This document shows positions 1 through 8,345 of a DNA stretch of 64,000 nucleotides, piece after piece. Within the stretch, counting starts at the first letter, position 1. The number at the start of each line of letters is the position of its first letter. Position numbers and translations under genes: made by a program. This stretch comes from Bradyrhizobium erythrophlei. Its GTDB lineage: Bacteria; Pseudomonadota; Alphaproteobacteria; Rhizobiales; Xanthobacteraceae. The stretch covers positions 8,770,001 through 8,834,000 of the forward strand of contig NZ_LT670817.1 of the NCBI RefSeq assembly GCF_900129425.1. Direction: 5' to 3'. The notes under the pieces are model-generated. The model searched no databases and was not told where the DNA came from. It saw nothing but the letters and a program-made list of their open reading frames with translations.

Positions 1-67
1 AGAGTGGCCTTTTTTAAAACCGCGAGGGCCAGCCCATGTGCGGCTCAGCAAACATGCGCGGGCCACG

Positions 68-106
68 AAAAAAGCCGCCCGGGCGCTACGCCGGACGGCT
101 TTCTCA
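68..106. terminator. Rho-independent-type hairpin
   Basis: The stem AGCCG-C-CCGG pairs with CCGG-A-CGGCT between 73 and 100, with one internal mismatch and a short loop. Six A residues lie on the left (68-73) and a TTT run on the right. Read leftwards it ends in a good T-run, and read rightwards in a weaker one. It may end a rightward gene lying just outside the window. Confidence 0.45.
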
Positions 107-275
107 TGCGGCTGCCGGCCCGGCACCTCCGGTTCCGCCGCATCTGGGTGCAATGCTGATGCAGCTTGGTTAACGCGGAGTTAATGCGCGGGCGGCCCCT
201 GAAACCTTGCGTGATCTACGAACCGCATCGCCACGGGATCTATTGGTAAGGTGTAGCGGCGAGCTATCAGACTCC

Positions 276-354
276 GTCATTCCGGGGCGCGCCTTAGCGC
301 GAACCCGGAATCTCGAGATTCCGGGCTCGATGCTGCGCATCGCCCCGGAATGAC
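276..354. repeat. family-1 palindromic repeat (copy A)
   Basis: The element begins GTCATTCCGGGG and ends CCCCGGAATGAC, so it can fold into one long hairpin. The centre is a second palindrome, GGAATCTCGAGATTCC. Related copies lie at 3528-3629, 15752-15855, 32061-32162 and 53359-53439. All are intergenic. Confidence 0.8.
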
Positions 355-907
355 GGCTTCAGCGGTCGAAAGAACTGCCCCGACCTATTTCTGATTTTCA
401 GAAACTATTCTTGACGCCTGGCCCAAATCACCTCTATATCCCCGGCCATCCTGTTCCACTCAGAGGGGCGTTTCGCGAACGTCACGGACGCGGGGCGGGG
501 GGCGGTGGACGCGACGGCGCGCTTGACGGGCGATGCCAACGCGGACGGCGAAGACGTGTGGTCCTGACACCCCGACGCTGGTGTCAAGTCGGTGGAGGCA
601 ACTCCGCCGGCGACGGTGGCAAGAAAGCCGATCACCGGGGAGAGCGCGGTATAAGCCGTAAACCATTGCGCGGGGAATGCCGGATGATTCCGGTGACTCG
701 CTGTGAATACTCGTGTGCATACTTACTACCCATAGCGCACACGAGGCTGCGGGTGCATCGGGCGCCCGGCATTTCCCGCGCCCTCTGATTTCCGAGGGCG
801 GAACGAGCAGGCCAAACCTCGCGCACAACATGCGGCGAGATCGCGGGACTGTGTTTGTTGATCTGACGAACGGGGCGAGGGAGCGCCCATCATGGACGTT
901 GGTTGCT

Positions 908-993
908 GTCATTGCCGGGCTTGACCCGGCAATCCATCCACTTCGCGAGATTCCTTTCAAGAGATAGATACGCGGGTCAAGCCCGCGTATGAC
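908..993. repeat. family-3 bilobed palindromic repeat
   Basis: There are two small inverted repeats. One is a left lobe, gccgggcttgacccggc; the other is a right lobe, cgcgggtcaagcccgcg. They are joined by a variable linker and bounded by GTCATT and ATGAC. The same pair of lobes occurs in reversed orientation at 16430-16518, and a diverged copy lies inside the sdh operon at 45759-45835. Confidence 0.75.
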
Positions 994-1006
994 GACCGAA
1001 TATGTT

Positions 1007-1043
1007 GAGCGCGCGTTCGCGCGATCCGTTGGCTCGCAATGAC
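1007..1043. repeat. family-4 repeat, partial copy
   Basis: The segment contains a gcgcgttcgcgcgatcc core followed by gttggctcgcaatgac. This is the reverse complement of the start of the repeat at 18185-18300, whose left end reads gcgagccaacgggtcgcgcg. Only half of the element is present here, abutting a family-3 copy. Confidence 0.6.
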
Positions 1044-1290
1044 GGTCCTGCTGTTTGAAAATTGAGTTCGGTTCACCTGTCCCCGCAAGCGGGGCGAGGT
1101 GAAGACCCAAAACGAGGCGCTGTTTGAAAATCAAATCCGCAACCGCCATCAACCGCCACCGTCTCGCCTTCGGCGAGACACGGTTGCGACGCATGACGAC
1201 CTTGGGTGGAGAGCATCCGCTGACCCACCCTGACCACGTACGGCGTCGGCATCTGTCGCTATGGCGCGGTAGCATCACGTTTTCCTGACA

Positions 1291-1306
1291 TGTGAAGCAG
1301 GTCACA
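1291..1306 (+). promoter_or_regulatory. CRP-type operator
   Basis: TGTGAAGCAGGTCACA is a perfect TGTGA-N6-TCACA dyad, the classical CRP consensus. Its centre (1298.5) lies about 41 nt before the start site predicted from the TATTAG hexamer at 1327-1332, which is the class II activator position. The next gene starts at 1361 with a good ribosome site. Which local CRP homologue would bind is unknown. Confidence 0.6.
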
Positions 1307-1326
1307 TCGAAATATCGCTATCGGTC

Positions 1327-1332
1327 TATTAG
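1327..1332 (+). promoter_or_regulatory. candidate -10 element
   Basis: TATTAG matches four of six positions of TATAAT. It lies 20 nt downstream of the CRP-type dyad and 28 nt before the ATG at 1361. There is no good -35 hexamer, as expected for a class II activator-dependent promoter. Confidence 0.35.
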
Positions 1333-1360
1333 ACGGTGCGAACCGCTATGGGAGGCACCC

Positions 1361-1621
1361 ATGTCGTCACGCGACCTGCAGAGCGAAACGAACCCCGGCA
1401 TCGACTGGCCGGGAATCCTTCGGACCTTGGTCGTCCAGATCATTGTGCTGCTCGCGCTGGCGGGCGCTGTGGTCGGCTATCTGAAATGGTCGTCCGATGT
1501 CAACGTGACGGAATTCATGGCCGCCAGCCAATCGTCGGCGCATGGCCCGACGCAACACCCGCTATTCTCAACTCCGGTCGAGACGGTCAGGGGACAGGGC
1601 CATTGCGATCGGAAAAGCTGA
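1361..1621 (+). CDS. small single-span membrane protein
   Basis: An 86-residue protein of unknown function. The start at 1361 is chosen because GGAGGC lies at 1351-1356, and upstream in-frame starts have no such site. Residues 1-18 are polar. A hydrophobic span follows at about 19-40 (rich in L, V, I and A), giving one predicted membrane helix, and the tail is polar and probably extracytoplasmic. No known domain is recognised. A CRP-type dyad and a plausible -10 sit directly upstream, suggesting control by a CRP/FNR-family activator. The last 20 or so residues are low in features and could be poorly conserved. Confidence 0.6.
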   Translation: MSSRDLQSETNPGIDWPGILRTLVVQIIVLLALAGAVVGYLKWSSDVNVTEFMAASQSSAHGPTQHPLFSTPVETVRGQGHCDRKS

Positions 1622-1698
1622 GCGCGGCTCGCGAATTGTGAACGGCACATCCGATCGGGAACCGGCGCCGTTTCATGGACGGTCTTGGTAGCGTCGCA

Positions 1699-1712
1699 TT
1701 GATTTAGTTCAA
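1699..1712 (+). promoter_or_regulatory. FNR/FixK-type box
   Basis: TTGATTTAGTTCAA fits TTGA-N6-TCAA, the half-site pattern of FNR, FixK and NnrR-type regulators. Its centre (1705.5) is 40.5 nt upstream of the ATG at 1746. Oxygen- or nitrogen-oxide-responsive control of the next gene is an inference. Confidence 0.5.
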
Positions 1713-1745
1713 TGGACGAATCGTCCCACGAGCCAAGTTGCTCCC

Positions 1746-1973
1746 ATGAAAATATCCGACTTTGCCTGTCCGTCCTGCGCGTCGTCCTATGAAGTGGCCG
1801 AATCGCTATCGGCGGAGGGAAGCCCCGGCCATGCCGAATGCACCGTCTGCGGCGCGGTCCTGGCATCCTGGCGAGAACCGAAGCTGAGAGCCTATCGGCT
1901 GGTGCTGTCGCCGGAACTCAAATATCCGCGGATTCCGGCGCCGCCGTCTCCGGTCCACTTTGAACCGGCCTGA
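1746..1973 (+). CDS. small zinc-ribbon protein
   Basis: A 75-residue protein with two Cys pairs, CPSC near residues 8-11 and CTVC near 32-35, spaced as in short zinc ribbons of the MJ0042 kind. The C-terminal half is Pro-rich with no recognised fold. No Shine-Dalgarno is visible before the ATG. A FixK/FNR-like box centred 40.5 nt upstream would place the transcription start at or very near the ATG, so a leaderless message is possible. Function is unknown; metal binding is inferred from the four Cys only. Confidence 0.6.
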   Translation: MKISDFACPSCASSYEVAESLSAEGSPGHAECTVCGAVLASWREPKLRAYRLVLSPELKYPRIPAPPSPVHFEPA

Positions 1974-2000
1974 GTTCAGGCCGGTTCAACTTCAAAGCGG

Positions 2001-3026
2001 CTATTGCGAAACCGTCTGCACCACGCTGCCGACCGGACGCGTGCCGGCGACCGGCACCTTCATGTCCTTGAGCAGCGCGTCGTCATATTCCGGCAGGGTC
2101 TGATACGAGGTCCTGGCCTTCATCTGCACGACCTTGTAGCCGCCGGCCTTCAGCCGGCGCAGCAGCGTCGGCAAGGCTTCGGCGGTGTGCTTCTGGAAAT
2201 CGTGCATCAGGATGATGCCCTTGCCGAGCTTGTCGACCTTGGTCATGACGGTGTTGACGATCTGGTCGGCGTTCTTCGCCCTGAAGTCGAAGGAGTCGAG
2301 GTCGCAGGAAAACATCGCGACGTTGCGCTGCTGCAGATAGGCCACGGCGGCGGGGCCGTGCTGCAGTTCCGGGAAACGAAAGAACGGCGAGGGTGCGGCG
2401 CCCAGCGCCAGCTTGACCGCGCTGTAGCCTTTTTCGATCTCGTCCTTGACCTGCTGGTCGGTGATTTTCTTGGCATTCAGGTTGGCATGCGACCAGGTGT
2501 GCGCGCCGATCGTATGACCGGCCGCGGCCACCTGCCGGAGGATCTCGGGATGGTAGGTGGCGTGCTTGCCGATCGGGAAAAAGATCGCCTTGGTGCATTC
2601 GTCCGCAAGCGCCTTGAGCACCGCAGGCGTGTTGCCCGGCCATGGACCGTCGTCGAAGGTCAGCACGACTTCCTTGTCGGTGAGAAAGTCGAGCTGCTTG
2701 AAATGCTCGAAACCGAAACCCGGTCCGCCCGTGGTGTCGATTTCCACCACGCGGCTGACGCCGAGCGCATCCGGGTTGGCGCATGCGGTCTTCGGCTGCG
2801 CGGGAGCGGAAGGCGTCGCGGCAGCGGAAGGCTGGGCCGCGATGGCCGCGGTGGTCTCGACATCGGCAGCAGCGGTCCCTGCCAGCCGCTCGGCGGGCTT
2901 CGCGGCGACGGTGGCGGGAGGAGACGCGGCCAGTTCGGCACGCGGGGAAGAAGTCCAGAACCAGACGGCGGTAATGAGAACCGCCGTCACGACGCTCGCC
3001 AACATCAAACCCAACGCGTTACGCAT
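2001..3026 (-). CDS. polysaccharide deacetylase (NodB-homology) family protein
   Basis: A 341-residue envelope protein of carbohydrate esterase family 4, whose members remove N- or O-acetyl groups from chitin-like, peptidoglycan or exopolysaccharide chains with a metal. Residues 1-24 form a signal anchor, followed by an Ala/Pro-rich linker to about 80. The catalytic domain starts near 110 with the TFDDGP motif (123-128; D125 base and D126 metal ligand) and the HTWSH metal pair (H176, H180). A FRFPE stretch and the LMHDF motif give the later conserved positions. The gene stands alone. The natural substrate cannot be read from the sequence. Confidence 0.88.
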   Translation of the reverse strand: MRNALGLMLASVVTAVLITAVWFWTSSPRAELAASPPATVAAKPAERLAGTAAADVETTAAIAAQPSAAATPSAPAQPKTACANPDALGVSRVVEIDTTGGPGFGFEHFKQLDFLTDKEVVLTFDDGPWPGNTPAVLKALADECTKAIFFPIGKHATYHPEILRQVAAAGHTIGAHTWSHANLNAKKITDQQVKDEIEKGYSAVKLALGAAPSPFFRFPELQHGPAAVAYLQQRNVAMFSCDLDSFDFRAKNADQIVNTVMTKVDKLGKGIILMHDFQKHTAEALPTLLRRLKAGGYKVVQMKARTSYQTLPEYDDALLKDMKVPVAGTRPVGSVVQTVSQ

Positions 3027-3301
3027 GGTTACTCATCCTCAACTACTCAAGACGAAATTGCAGCCAAGCCATTAATGAGAAATAGATGTTAACGCCGTCC
3101 CAACGCGGCGGCTGTTCCGGCGACGAATTCGCGCCGGCAACGCCGGTTCCGTCCGAAACGGCCCGCGAGAGCACCAGCCCGAGCCGGCCGCCGGACCGGG
3201 ATCTGGCCGCGCAAGCCAAGGTCGCGGCGAAGTAATTCGTTGCGGCGCCGGGTTGGGCGCATTAGAAACGCAATGAGTTCATGACCAGCGGGCGTAACAT
3301 C

Positions 3302-3517
3302 ATGGCCAGAATTCTTTTCATTATTCCGTTTCTTGCGATCGCTTCGGCGGCGTCAGCCCAGCAGCAACGCGAGCATGACGCCTGTGCGCGGGACGCCCAG
3401 CGTTATTGCCGCGCTCACCTCAATGAGGGTGACCAGGTCGTCTTGGGCTGTCTGCAGCAAAATCGCGGCCGGCTCAGCAGGGCCTGCGCGAGGGTGCTGA
3501 CCGAGCACGGGCAGTAA
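3302..3517 (+). CDS. small secreted Cys-rich protein
   Basis: A 71-residue protein: a signal peptide of about 19 residues ending ASA, then a short domain with four Cys (CARDAQRYC, GCLQQ, ACARV). The arrangement resembles the short cysteine-rich-repeat periplasmic proteins common in Bradyrhizobium, which often follow the pattern C-x6-YC-x-n-C-x-n-C. An alternative start at 3281 adds seven residues. The 3302 start is preferred because it begins the signal peptide directly. Function is unknown. Confidence 0.6.
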   Translation: MARILFIIPFLAIASAASAQQQREHDACARDAQRYCRAHLNEGDQVVLGCLQQNRGRLSRACARVLTEHGQ

Positions 3518-3527
3518 CCAGTCCCCC

Positions 3528-3629
3528 GTCATTCCGGGGCGCGTTGAAGACGCGAACCTCAGATGTGCAATTGCACATCGGGGAATCCTTGGATTCCGGG
3601 TTCATCGCTGGGTGATGCCCCGGAATGAC
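3528..3629. repeat. family-1 palindromic repeat (copy B)
   Basis: Ends GTCATTCCGGGG and CCCCGGAATGAC as in the other copies. The centre differs: it carries the perfect 18-bp palindrome GATGTGCAATTGCACATC at 3562-3579, as in the copy at 15752-15855. It separates the convergent genes ending at 3517 and 3641. Confidence 0.8.
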
Positions 3630-3640
3630 GATCCAAGAGA

Positions 3641-5326
3641 TTACGTACTCCCGCCCGCCGCCGTGGCGATCGGCAGCACCTCGCGGGCGGCCCGGTCGGG
3701 GGTGTCTTCTTTCCAGCGCACCGATCCGAACGGCCGCTCCAGCATGCGGCGGATCCGCACCGGATCGGGCCCGAGATGAAAGCTCTGGGCGCGCTGATGC
3801 AGCGCGCGGTCGGATTGCGTCGAGCGGTTGCGCTGGCGCAGATAATCGAGCCAGGTCGGGCAATGATAGCGCTCGGTCCACAATTCCGGATCGGCAATGT
3901 CGCGCGCGATCGACCAGCCATAGGCGCCGTTGCGCTGCCGGCTGAGCTGCACTTCCTGCATCACGCTGTGGAAGGCGCGGGCGTTGTCCTGATCGACGCG
4001 GTACTCGATCTCGACCACCAGCGGTCCGCTGCGCCCGGTCAGCATCAGCCGCACCTCGGGATCGGCCAGCACCTCGGCGTCCTCGTTGCGCGCGCCGACC
4101 GGCGGCATCCGCAGCCACAATCCGAACAGCGGCGAGGCAAACATCAGCGCGCCGGAGACCAGCAAGGCGGTTTCCACGCCGGCGGCGTCGGTCAGGCGTC
4201 CCCAGCCCCAGCTTCCGATCGCGATGCCGCCGGCAATCGAAGCCTGGAACGCCGCCAGCGAGCGGCCCGCGACCCAGCGCGGCGCCGACAGCTGCACGCC
4301 GATATTGAACAGGGCGACCGCCAGCATCCACACCGCGCCGGCGACCACCAGCGCCGCCGCGGTCAGTACCGGCTCCCCGCTCAGCGCCACCGCGATGATG
4401 GCGCCGCCCATGCACAGCGTGCAGGCGCGCACCGCGGCCTCGCCGCTCATCCGCTTGCGCACCTCGGCGATGTTCAAGGCGCCGATAATCGCACCCATGC
4501 CGAAGGCGCCGAGCATGATGCCATAGGTCTGCGCGCCGCCGTGCAGGAGGTCACGCGCCACCAGCGGCATCAGCGCCGACACCGAACCGCCGATCAGGCC
4601 GGTCACCAGAGTGCGGCCCAGCACGATGCGGATCGACGGCGAGTTGGCGATGTAGCGCACGCCCGACACCATGGCGCGGTTGAGACGCTCGCGCGGCAGC
4701 CGCGACGGCGCGCTGGTGCGGCGCCACAGGAACAACACGACCAGCAGCGGGATATAGAGCACCGCGTTGGCGGCGAAGGCCGCGACCGCGCCGGCCGAAG
4801 CGACGACAATGCCGCCGATGGCCGGACCGAAACTGCGCGCGATGTTGTAGCTGATGCCGTTGAGCGCCACCGCGGATGGCAATGTTTCGGTCGGAACCTG
4901 CTCGGTGACCGAGGACTGCCACGCCGGTCCGAACAGCGCCATGCCGCTGCCGACCACGAAGCAGAACGTCAGCAGGATTTCGGGCGTGACGAGGCCGAGC
5001 CACGCCAGCACCGACAACGCGGTTGCGCCCGTGAGCGCGATCGACAGCGAGACCAGCGCCACGATGCGGCGGTCATACATGTCGGCGATGGCGCCGGCCG
5101 GCATCGAAATCAGCATGATCGGCAGCATCAAGGCGGTCTGGACCAGCGCGACCTTGTCGGCCGACGACGTCATCTGCGTCATGGCCCAGGCGGCGCCGAC
5201 GCCCTGGATCAAGAGACCGAGATTGGAGAGCAGGCTGGCCAGCCAGATGCGCCGGAACACCGGATGCCGCAGTGGGGCGGTGACGCCGTCGGCGGCAAAC
5301 GTCTGACGTTGCGGCTGTTCGGTCAT
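3641..5326 (-). CDS. MFS transporter with C-terminal barrel domain (MFS_3 type)
   Basis: A 561-residue inner-membrane protein. Residues 1 to about 415 form a 12-helix major facilitator of the EntS-like MFS_3 group, with a DRR motif in the loop after helix 2 (YDRRIVAL) as in proton-coupled exporters. From about 425 onward there is a soluble domain (VEIEYRVDQ, AYGWSIARD, WLDYLRQRNRST) that looks like a dimeric alpha-beta barrel of the antibiotic-monooxygenase type. That tail is a known feature of this family and not a fresh fusion. The substrate is unknown; siderophore or drug export is the usual guess. It is divergent from the hydrolase at 5493. Confidence 0.82.
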   Translation of the reverse strand: MTEQPQRQTFAADGVTAPLRHPVFRRIWLASLLSNLGLLIQGVGAAWAMTQMTSSADKVALVQTALMLPIMLISMPAGAIADMYDRRIVALVSLSIALTGATALSVLAWLGLVTPEILLTFCFVVGSGMALFGPAWQSSVTEQVPTETLPSAVALNGISYNIARSFGPAIGGIVVASAGAVAAFAANAVLYIPLLVVLFLWRRTSAPSRLPRERLNRAMVSGVRYIANSPSIRIVLGRTLVTGLIGGSVSALMPLVARDLLHGGAQTYGIMLGAFGMGAIIGALNIAEVRKRMSGEAAVRACTLCMGGAIIAVALSGEPVLTAAALVVAGAVWMLAVALFNIGVQLSAPRWVAGRSLAAFQASIAGGIAIGSWGWGRLTDAAGVETALLVSGALMFASPLFGLWLRMPPVGARNEDAEVLADPEVRLMLTGRSGPLVVEIEYRVDQDNARAFHSVMQEVQLSRQRNGAYGWSIARDIADPELWTERYHCPTWLDYLRQRNRSTQSDRALHQRAQSFHLGPDPVRIRRMLERPFGSVRWKEDTPDRAAREVLPIATAAGGST

Positions 5327-5492
5327 GGTCGGTTCCGTTGGTGCCGGTGGCGGCCGGCCCCTGATTCCCCTGCGGTCTAAGTGATGCCCGCGAAAGTCCT
5401 TGGCTGTCCAGTGGTTAGACCAGTATTAGCGGTGCCGCGGCGCGGTTAATCCGCTGAAAAATAACGGGGAGGGCCATGAGGAGGGCCATGAA

Positions 5493-6863
5493 ATGAGACT
5501 ATCGCGGCGGACCATTTTGAAAGCTGCCGGCGCCTTGCCTCTGGCGGCCGGCGGCTTCGGTTTCCCGGCCTTTGCGCAAACAGCCGCCGTCCCGGGCGCA
5601 CCGGAAGTTCCGCCGATCCTCTTTGCCCATGGCAATGGCGAGCAGGCGGCGTTGTGGATGACCACCCTGTGGCGAATGGAATCCAACGGGGTTGCGCGCG
5701 AACGGATGTCGGCGATCAATTTCACCGACCCCTTAGCGCGCACCGACGATGCCAAGCCGGAGCCGAACAAGTCCTCAACCGAGGATCAACTCCGCGAACT
5801 CACCGATGCCATCAAGGAATTGAAGCGCCGCACCGGGGCTGCGCGCGTCGCCCTCGTCGGCAATTCGCGCGGCGGTTATCCGATCCGGAGCTACATCAGG
5901 AACGGTGGCGGCGGCGATGTCAGCCACGCCGTCCTGTGCGGCGTGCCCAACCACGGCGTGTTCGATTGGGACGCCAATCCGGGCAGCGAGTTCAACGGCC
6001 GCGGCGCTTTCCTGCGCGGGCTCAATGAAGGCGAGAGCGAGGTAACGCCGGGCACCTCGTTCCTGACCTTGCGCAGCGACAACATGGACAAATACGCGCA
6101 ACCCGATGGCCGTATTCTCGGCAAGCCGGGGACCCCGACCGGCATCAGCTTCGAGGGACCGGCGCTCAAGGGCGCGACCAATCTGGTGCTCGGTGCGGTC
6201 GATCATCGCGAGACCGCGTATCATCCGCGCGCGTTCCGCGAGATCTATAAATTCATCGCCGGGCGCGAACCGGACCGGATCGCGATTGTGCCGGAAGCGG
6301 AGGTGAAACTAAGCGGCCTGGTGACGGCTACGCCGGGCGGCGTCGCAACCAACCGGCCGGTGGCCGGCGCATCGGTGGAAATGTTCCGCGTCTCCCCCGA
6401 TACCGGCGAACGCATCGGCGGCGCCATCCACACCTCGCAGACCGCAGCCGACGGGCGTTGGGGTCCGGCGAAGGTCGATCCATCCTGGTACCTCGAGATG
6501 GTGCTGACATCGGCCGGCTCGACCACCACGCATTTCTACCGTTCGCCGTTTCCCCGCTCCTCCGATATCGTGCACCTTCGCGCCGCGCGCCCGCTGGGAA
6601 CCGCGGACGCCGGCGCCGGCGCGGTCGTCCTGATGTCGCGGCCGCGGGGCTATTTCGGCCTGCCGCGCGATGTGGTGGTGTTCGACGGCAAGGAGCCGAC
6701 CGACGTGAAGCCGGGCGTGCCGACCGATTCAATCAGTACGCTGCGGCTTTCGGCCGCGGAGGCCGGGCGCCCGGTGACGGCGGTATTCAACGAGGAACGG
6801 ATCGTTGCGCAGGCGTGGCCGGCCTCGGAGGACAGAATTGCGGTGGCCGAATTGACCTCATAG
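5493..6863 (+). CDS. Tat-exported alpha/beta hydrolase
   Basis: A 456-residue secreted hydrolase. The N-terminus has a twin-arginine signal (SRRTILK, residues 4-10) ending near AFA-QT at 28-30. The hydrolase core shows FAHGNGE and the nucleophile elbow GNSRGG with Ser125. The C-terminal part (about 270-456) is beta-rich and Gly/Pro-rich and may be a carbohydrate-like accessory domain. It resembles the lipase/PHA-depolymerase-like Tat proteins of Bradyrhizobium; the exact ester substrate is not determinable. Upstream, GGAGGGCC occurs twice, and a six-codon frame (5476-5496) ends in an ATGA overlap with this start. Confidence 0.78.
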   Translation: MRLSRRTILKAAGALPLAAGGFGFPAFAQTAAVPGAPEVPPILFAHGNGEQAALWMTTLWRMESNGVARERMSAINFTDPLARTDDAKPEPNKSSTEDQLRELTDAIKELKRRTGAARVALVGNSRGGYPIRSYIRNGGGGDVSHAVLCGVPNHGVFDWDANPGSEFNGRGAFLRGLNEGESEVTPGTSFLTLRSDNMDKYAQPDGRILGKPGTPTGISFEGPALKGATNLVLGAVDHRETAYHPRAFREIYKFIAGREPDRIAIVPEAEVKLSGLVTATPGGVATNRPVAGASVEMFRVSPDTGERIGGAIHTSQTAADGRWGPAKVDPSWYLEMVLTSAGSTTTHFYRSPFPRSSDIVHLRAARPLGTADAGAGAVVLMSRPRGYFGLPRDVVVFDGKEPTDVKPGVPTDSISTLRLSAAEAGRPVTAVFNEERIVAQAWPASEDRIAVAELTS

Positions 6864-6909
6864 CTTACTGTTCGGGAACAGGGGCTGATTTCGTGTCGCG
6901 AGGTCGTCA

Positions 6910-8298
6910 ATGAGCATAGCTGAAGCCTCCGGCATCCCGGTCACGCGCCGGCCGCTGGTGCCGCCCAGCCCGCCGCGCGCGCCCGACACCATGAACATGT
7001 TCGGGCGGATGGCGGTGATGCGCCAGAGCGTGATCGCAACTTGGGGGCAGCGCGCTTACGAGGAAGAAATCATCCAGGGCCGCTTCTTCGGGCACAGCAG
7101 CTTTATTCTCAATACGCCCGACGCGATCCGGCATGTCCTGGTCGACAATTACGAGAACTACACGCGAACGCCAGCCGGCATCCGGGTGTTGCGGCCGGTG
7201 CTTGGCGAAGGCCTGCTGATATCAGCGGGTCGTGCCTGGAAGCACCAGCGCAGAACGCTGGCGCCGGCCTTCACGCCGCGCGCGGTGGCGTCGCTGGTTC
7301 CACACATGATCGCGGTGTCGGAAGAAACGGTAGCCAAGCTCGAAGCGACGGTCGGCGAGCCGGTCGATCTGCGCGAGGCGATGCAACGGATGACACTCGA
7401 AATCGCCGGCCGCACGATGTTTTCGTTCGGCATGGGCCGTCACGGTCCGGTATTGCGCGACTTCGTGATGGAGTACGGCGCGCGGCTGGCGCGGCCGCAT
7501 TTCCTCGATCTGGTGCTGCCGCTGAACTGGCCCAGCCCGCAGGATTTCTCCCGCGCCCGGTTCCGCAAGCGATGGACGCAATTCGTCGCCATGCTGATGG
7601 CCGAACGCCGGGCCGCCGGCGAGAACGAAGATGCGCCGCCGCGCGATCTGTTCGATCTGATGGTCGCCGCGCGCGATCCCGAAACCGGCGAATCCTTCAG
7701 CGACGGACAGCTCGGCGATCAGGTCGCGACCATGATTCTCGCCGGCCACGAAACCACCGCGACCGCGCTGTTCTGGTCGTTGTATCTGCTCGCGCTCGAT
7801 CCCGCGAGCCAGCACGAACTGGCCGCTGAGGTGCAGCGCGCAACCGTCGACGGCGCGCTCGATCTCGATCGGCTGAAATTTACCCGTGCGGTGGTCGATG
7901 AGACCATGCGGCTCTACCCGCCGGCGTTTTTGATCGCGCGCGCCGCCGCTTCGCCGGATACGATCGCAGGCCTGCCGGTCAGGAAGAAGGACGTGATCCT
8001 GATTGCGCCGTGGCTGCTGCACCGGCATGAAAAGCTGTGGCGCGATCCGAACGCCTTCATCCCGTCGCGATTCATGGCGGGCACGCCACCGCCGGATCGC
8101 TTTGCCTACCTGCCGTTCGGCGTCGGCGCGCGGGTCTGCATCGGCGCGCATTTTGCTCTGGTTGAAGCAACCCTGGCGCTGGCCAAGTTGATCGGCGCCT
8201 TTCGCGTCGAACTGCTCGACAAGGAGCCGATCATGCCGATCGGCGTGGTAACGACGCAGCCAGATCGCTCGCCAATGTTCCGTATCGCACGCCGCTGA
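6910..8298 (+). CDS. cytochrome P450
   Basis: A 462-residue soluble haem monooxygenase. Landmarks are the I-helix AGHETT (278-283), the K-helix ExxR (E331, R334), and the haem loop FGVGARVC with the thiolate ligand Cys410. Length and motifs are complete. It starts 46 bp after the hydrolase and is followed 47 bp later by the cyclase, all on the same strand, so co-transcription is possible. No ferredoxin or reductase partner lies next to it. The substrate cannot be read; hydrophobic substrates are usual for this bacterial P450 type. Confidence 0.92.
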   Translation: MSIAEASGIPVTRRPLVPPSPPRAPDTMNMFGRMAVMRQSVIATWGQRAYEEEIIQGRFFGHSSFILNTPDAIRHVLVDNYENYTRTPAGIRVLRPVLGEGLLISAGRAWKHQRRTLAPAFTPRAVASLVPHMIAVSEETVAKLEATVGEPVDLREAMQRMTLEIAGRTMFSFGMGRHGPVLRDFVMEYGARLARPHFLDLVLPLNWPSPQDFSRARFRKRWTQFVAMLMAERRAAGENEDAPPRDLFDLMVAARDPETGESFSDGQLGDQVATMILAGHETTATALFWSLYLLALDPASQHELAAEVQRATVDGALDLDRLKFTRAVVDETMRLYPPAFLIARAAASPDTIAGLPVRKKDVILIAPWLLHRHEKLWRDPNAFIPSRFMAGTPPPDRFAYLPFGVGARVCIGAHFALVEATLALAKLIGAFRVELLDKEPIMPIGVVTTQPDRSPMFRIARR

Positions 8299-8345
8299 CA
8301 AAACCGTCATTTGGACGCGGTGGTAATCTGCTCTAAACTGCGGGG

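Larger units (their letters stand above)
1..1290. other. gene-free, repeat-rich region
   Basis: No credible gene is seen in this stretch. Open frames on both strands overlap each other, lack ribosome binding sites and cross palindromic repeats. It holds a terminator-like hairpin near 73-100, a family-1 palindromic repeat at 276-354, a bilobed family-3 repeat at 908-993 and a half copy of a family-4 repeat at 1007-1043. The 13-mer gctgtttgaaaat occurs twice, at 1050-1062 and 1119-1131. The part around 405-830 gives conceptual peptides on both strands that, from memory, resemble spurious intergenic ORFs recurring in Bradyrhizobium genomes; that is unverified. Any gene to the left of position 1 would have to end before the window. 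Confidence 0.6.

Noticed and set aside
411..788. 125-residue plus-strand frame
   Set aside because: Composition is Arg/Gly-rich with no conserved motif, and it lies in the repeat-rich left region.
460..1305. 281-residue minus-strand frame in the left gene-free region
   Set aside because: It crosses two palindromic repeats and has no ribosome site or domain.
3776..5380. 534-residue plus-strand frame over the MFS gene
   Set aside because: It is an Arg/His/Gly-rich shadow of the minus-strand transporter, with no ribosome site and no domain. GC-rich codon bias opens such frames.
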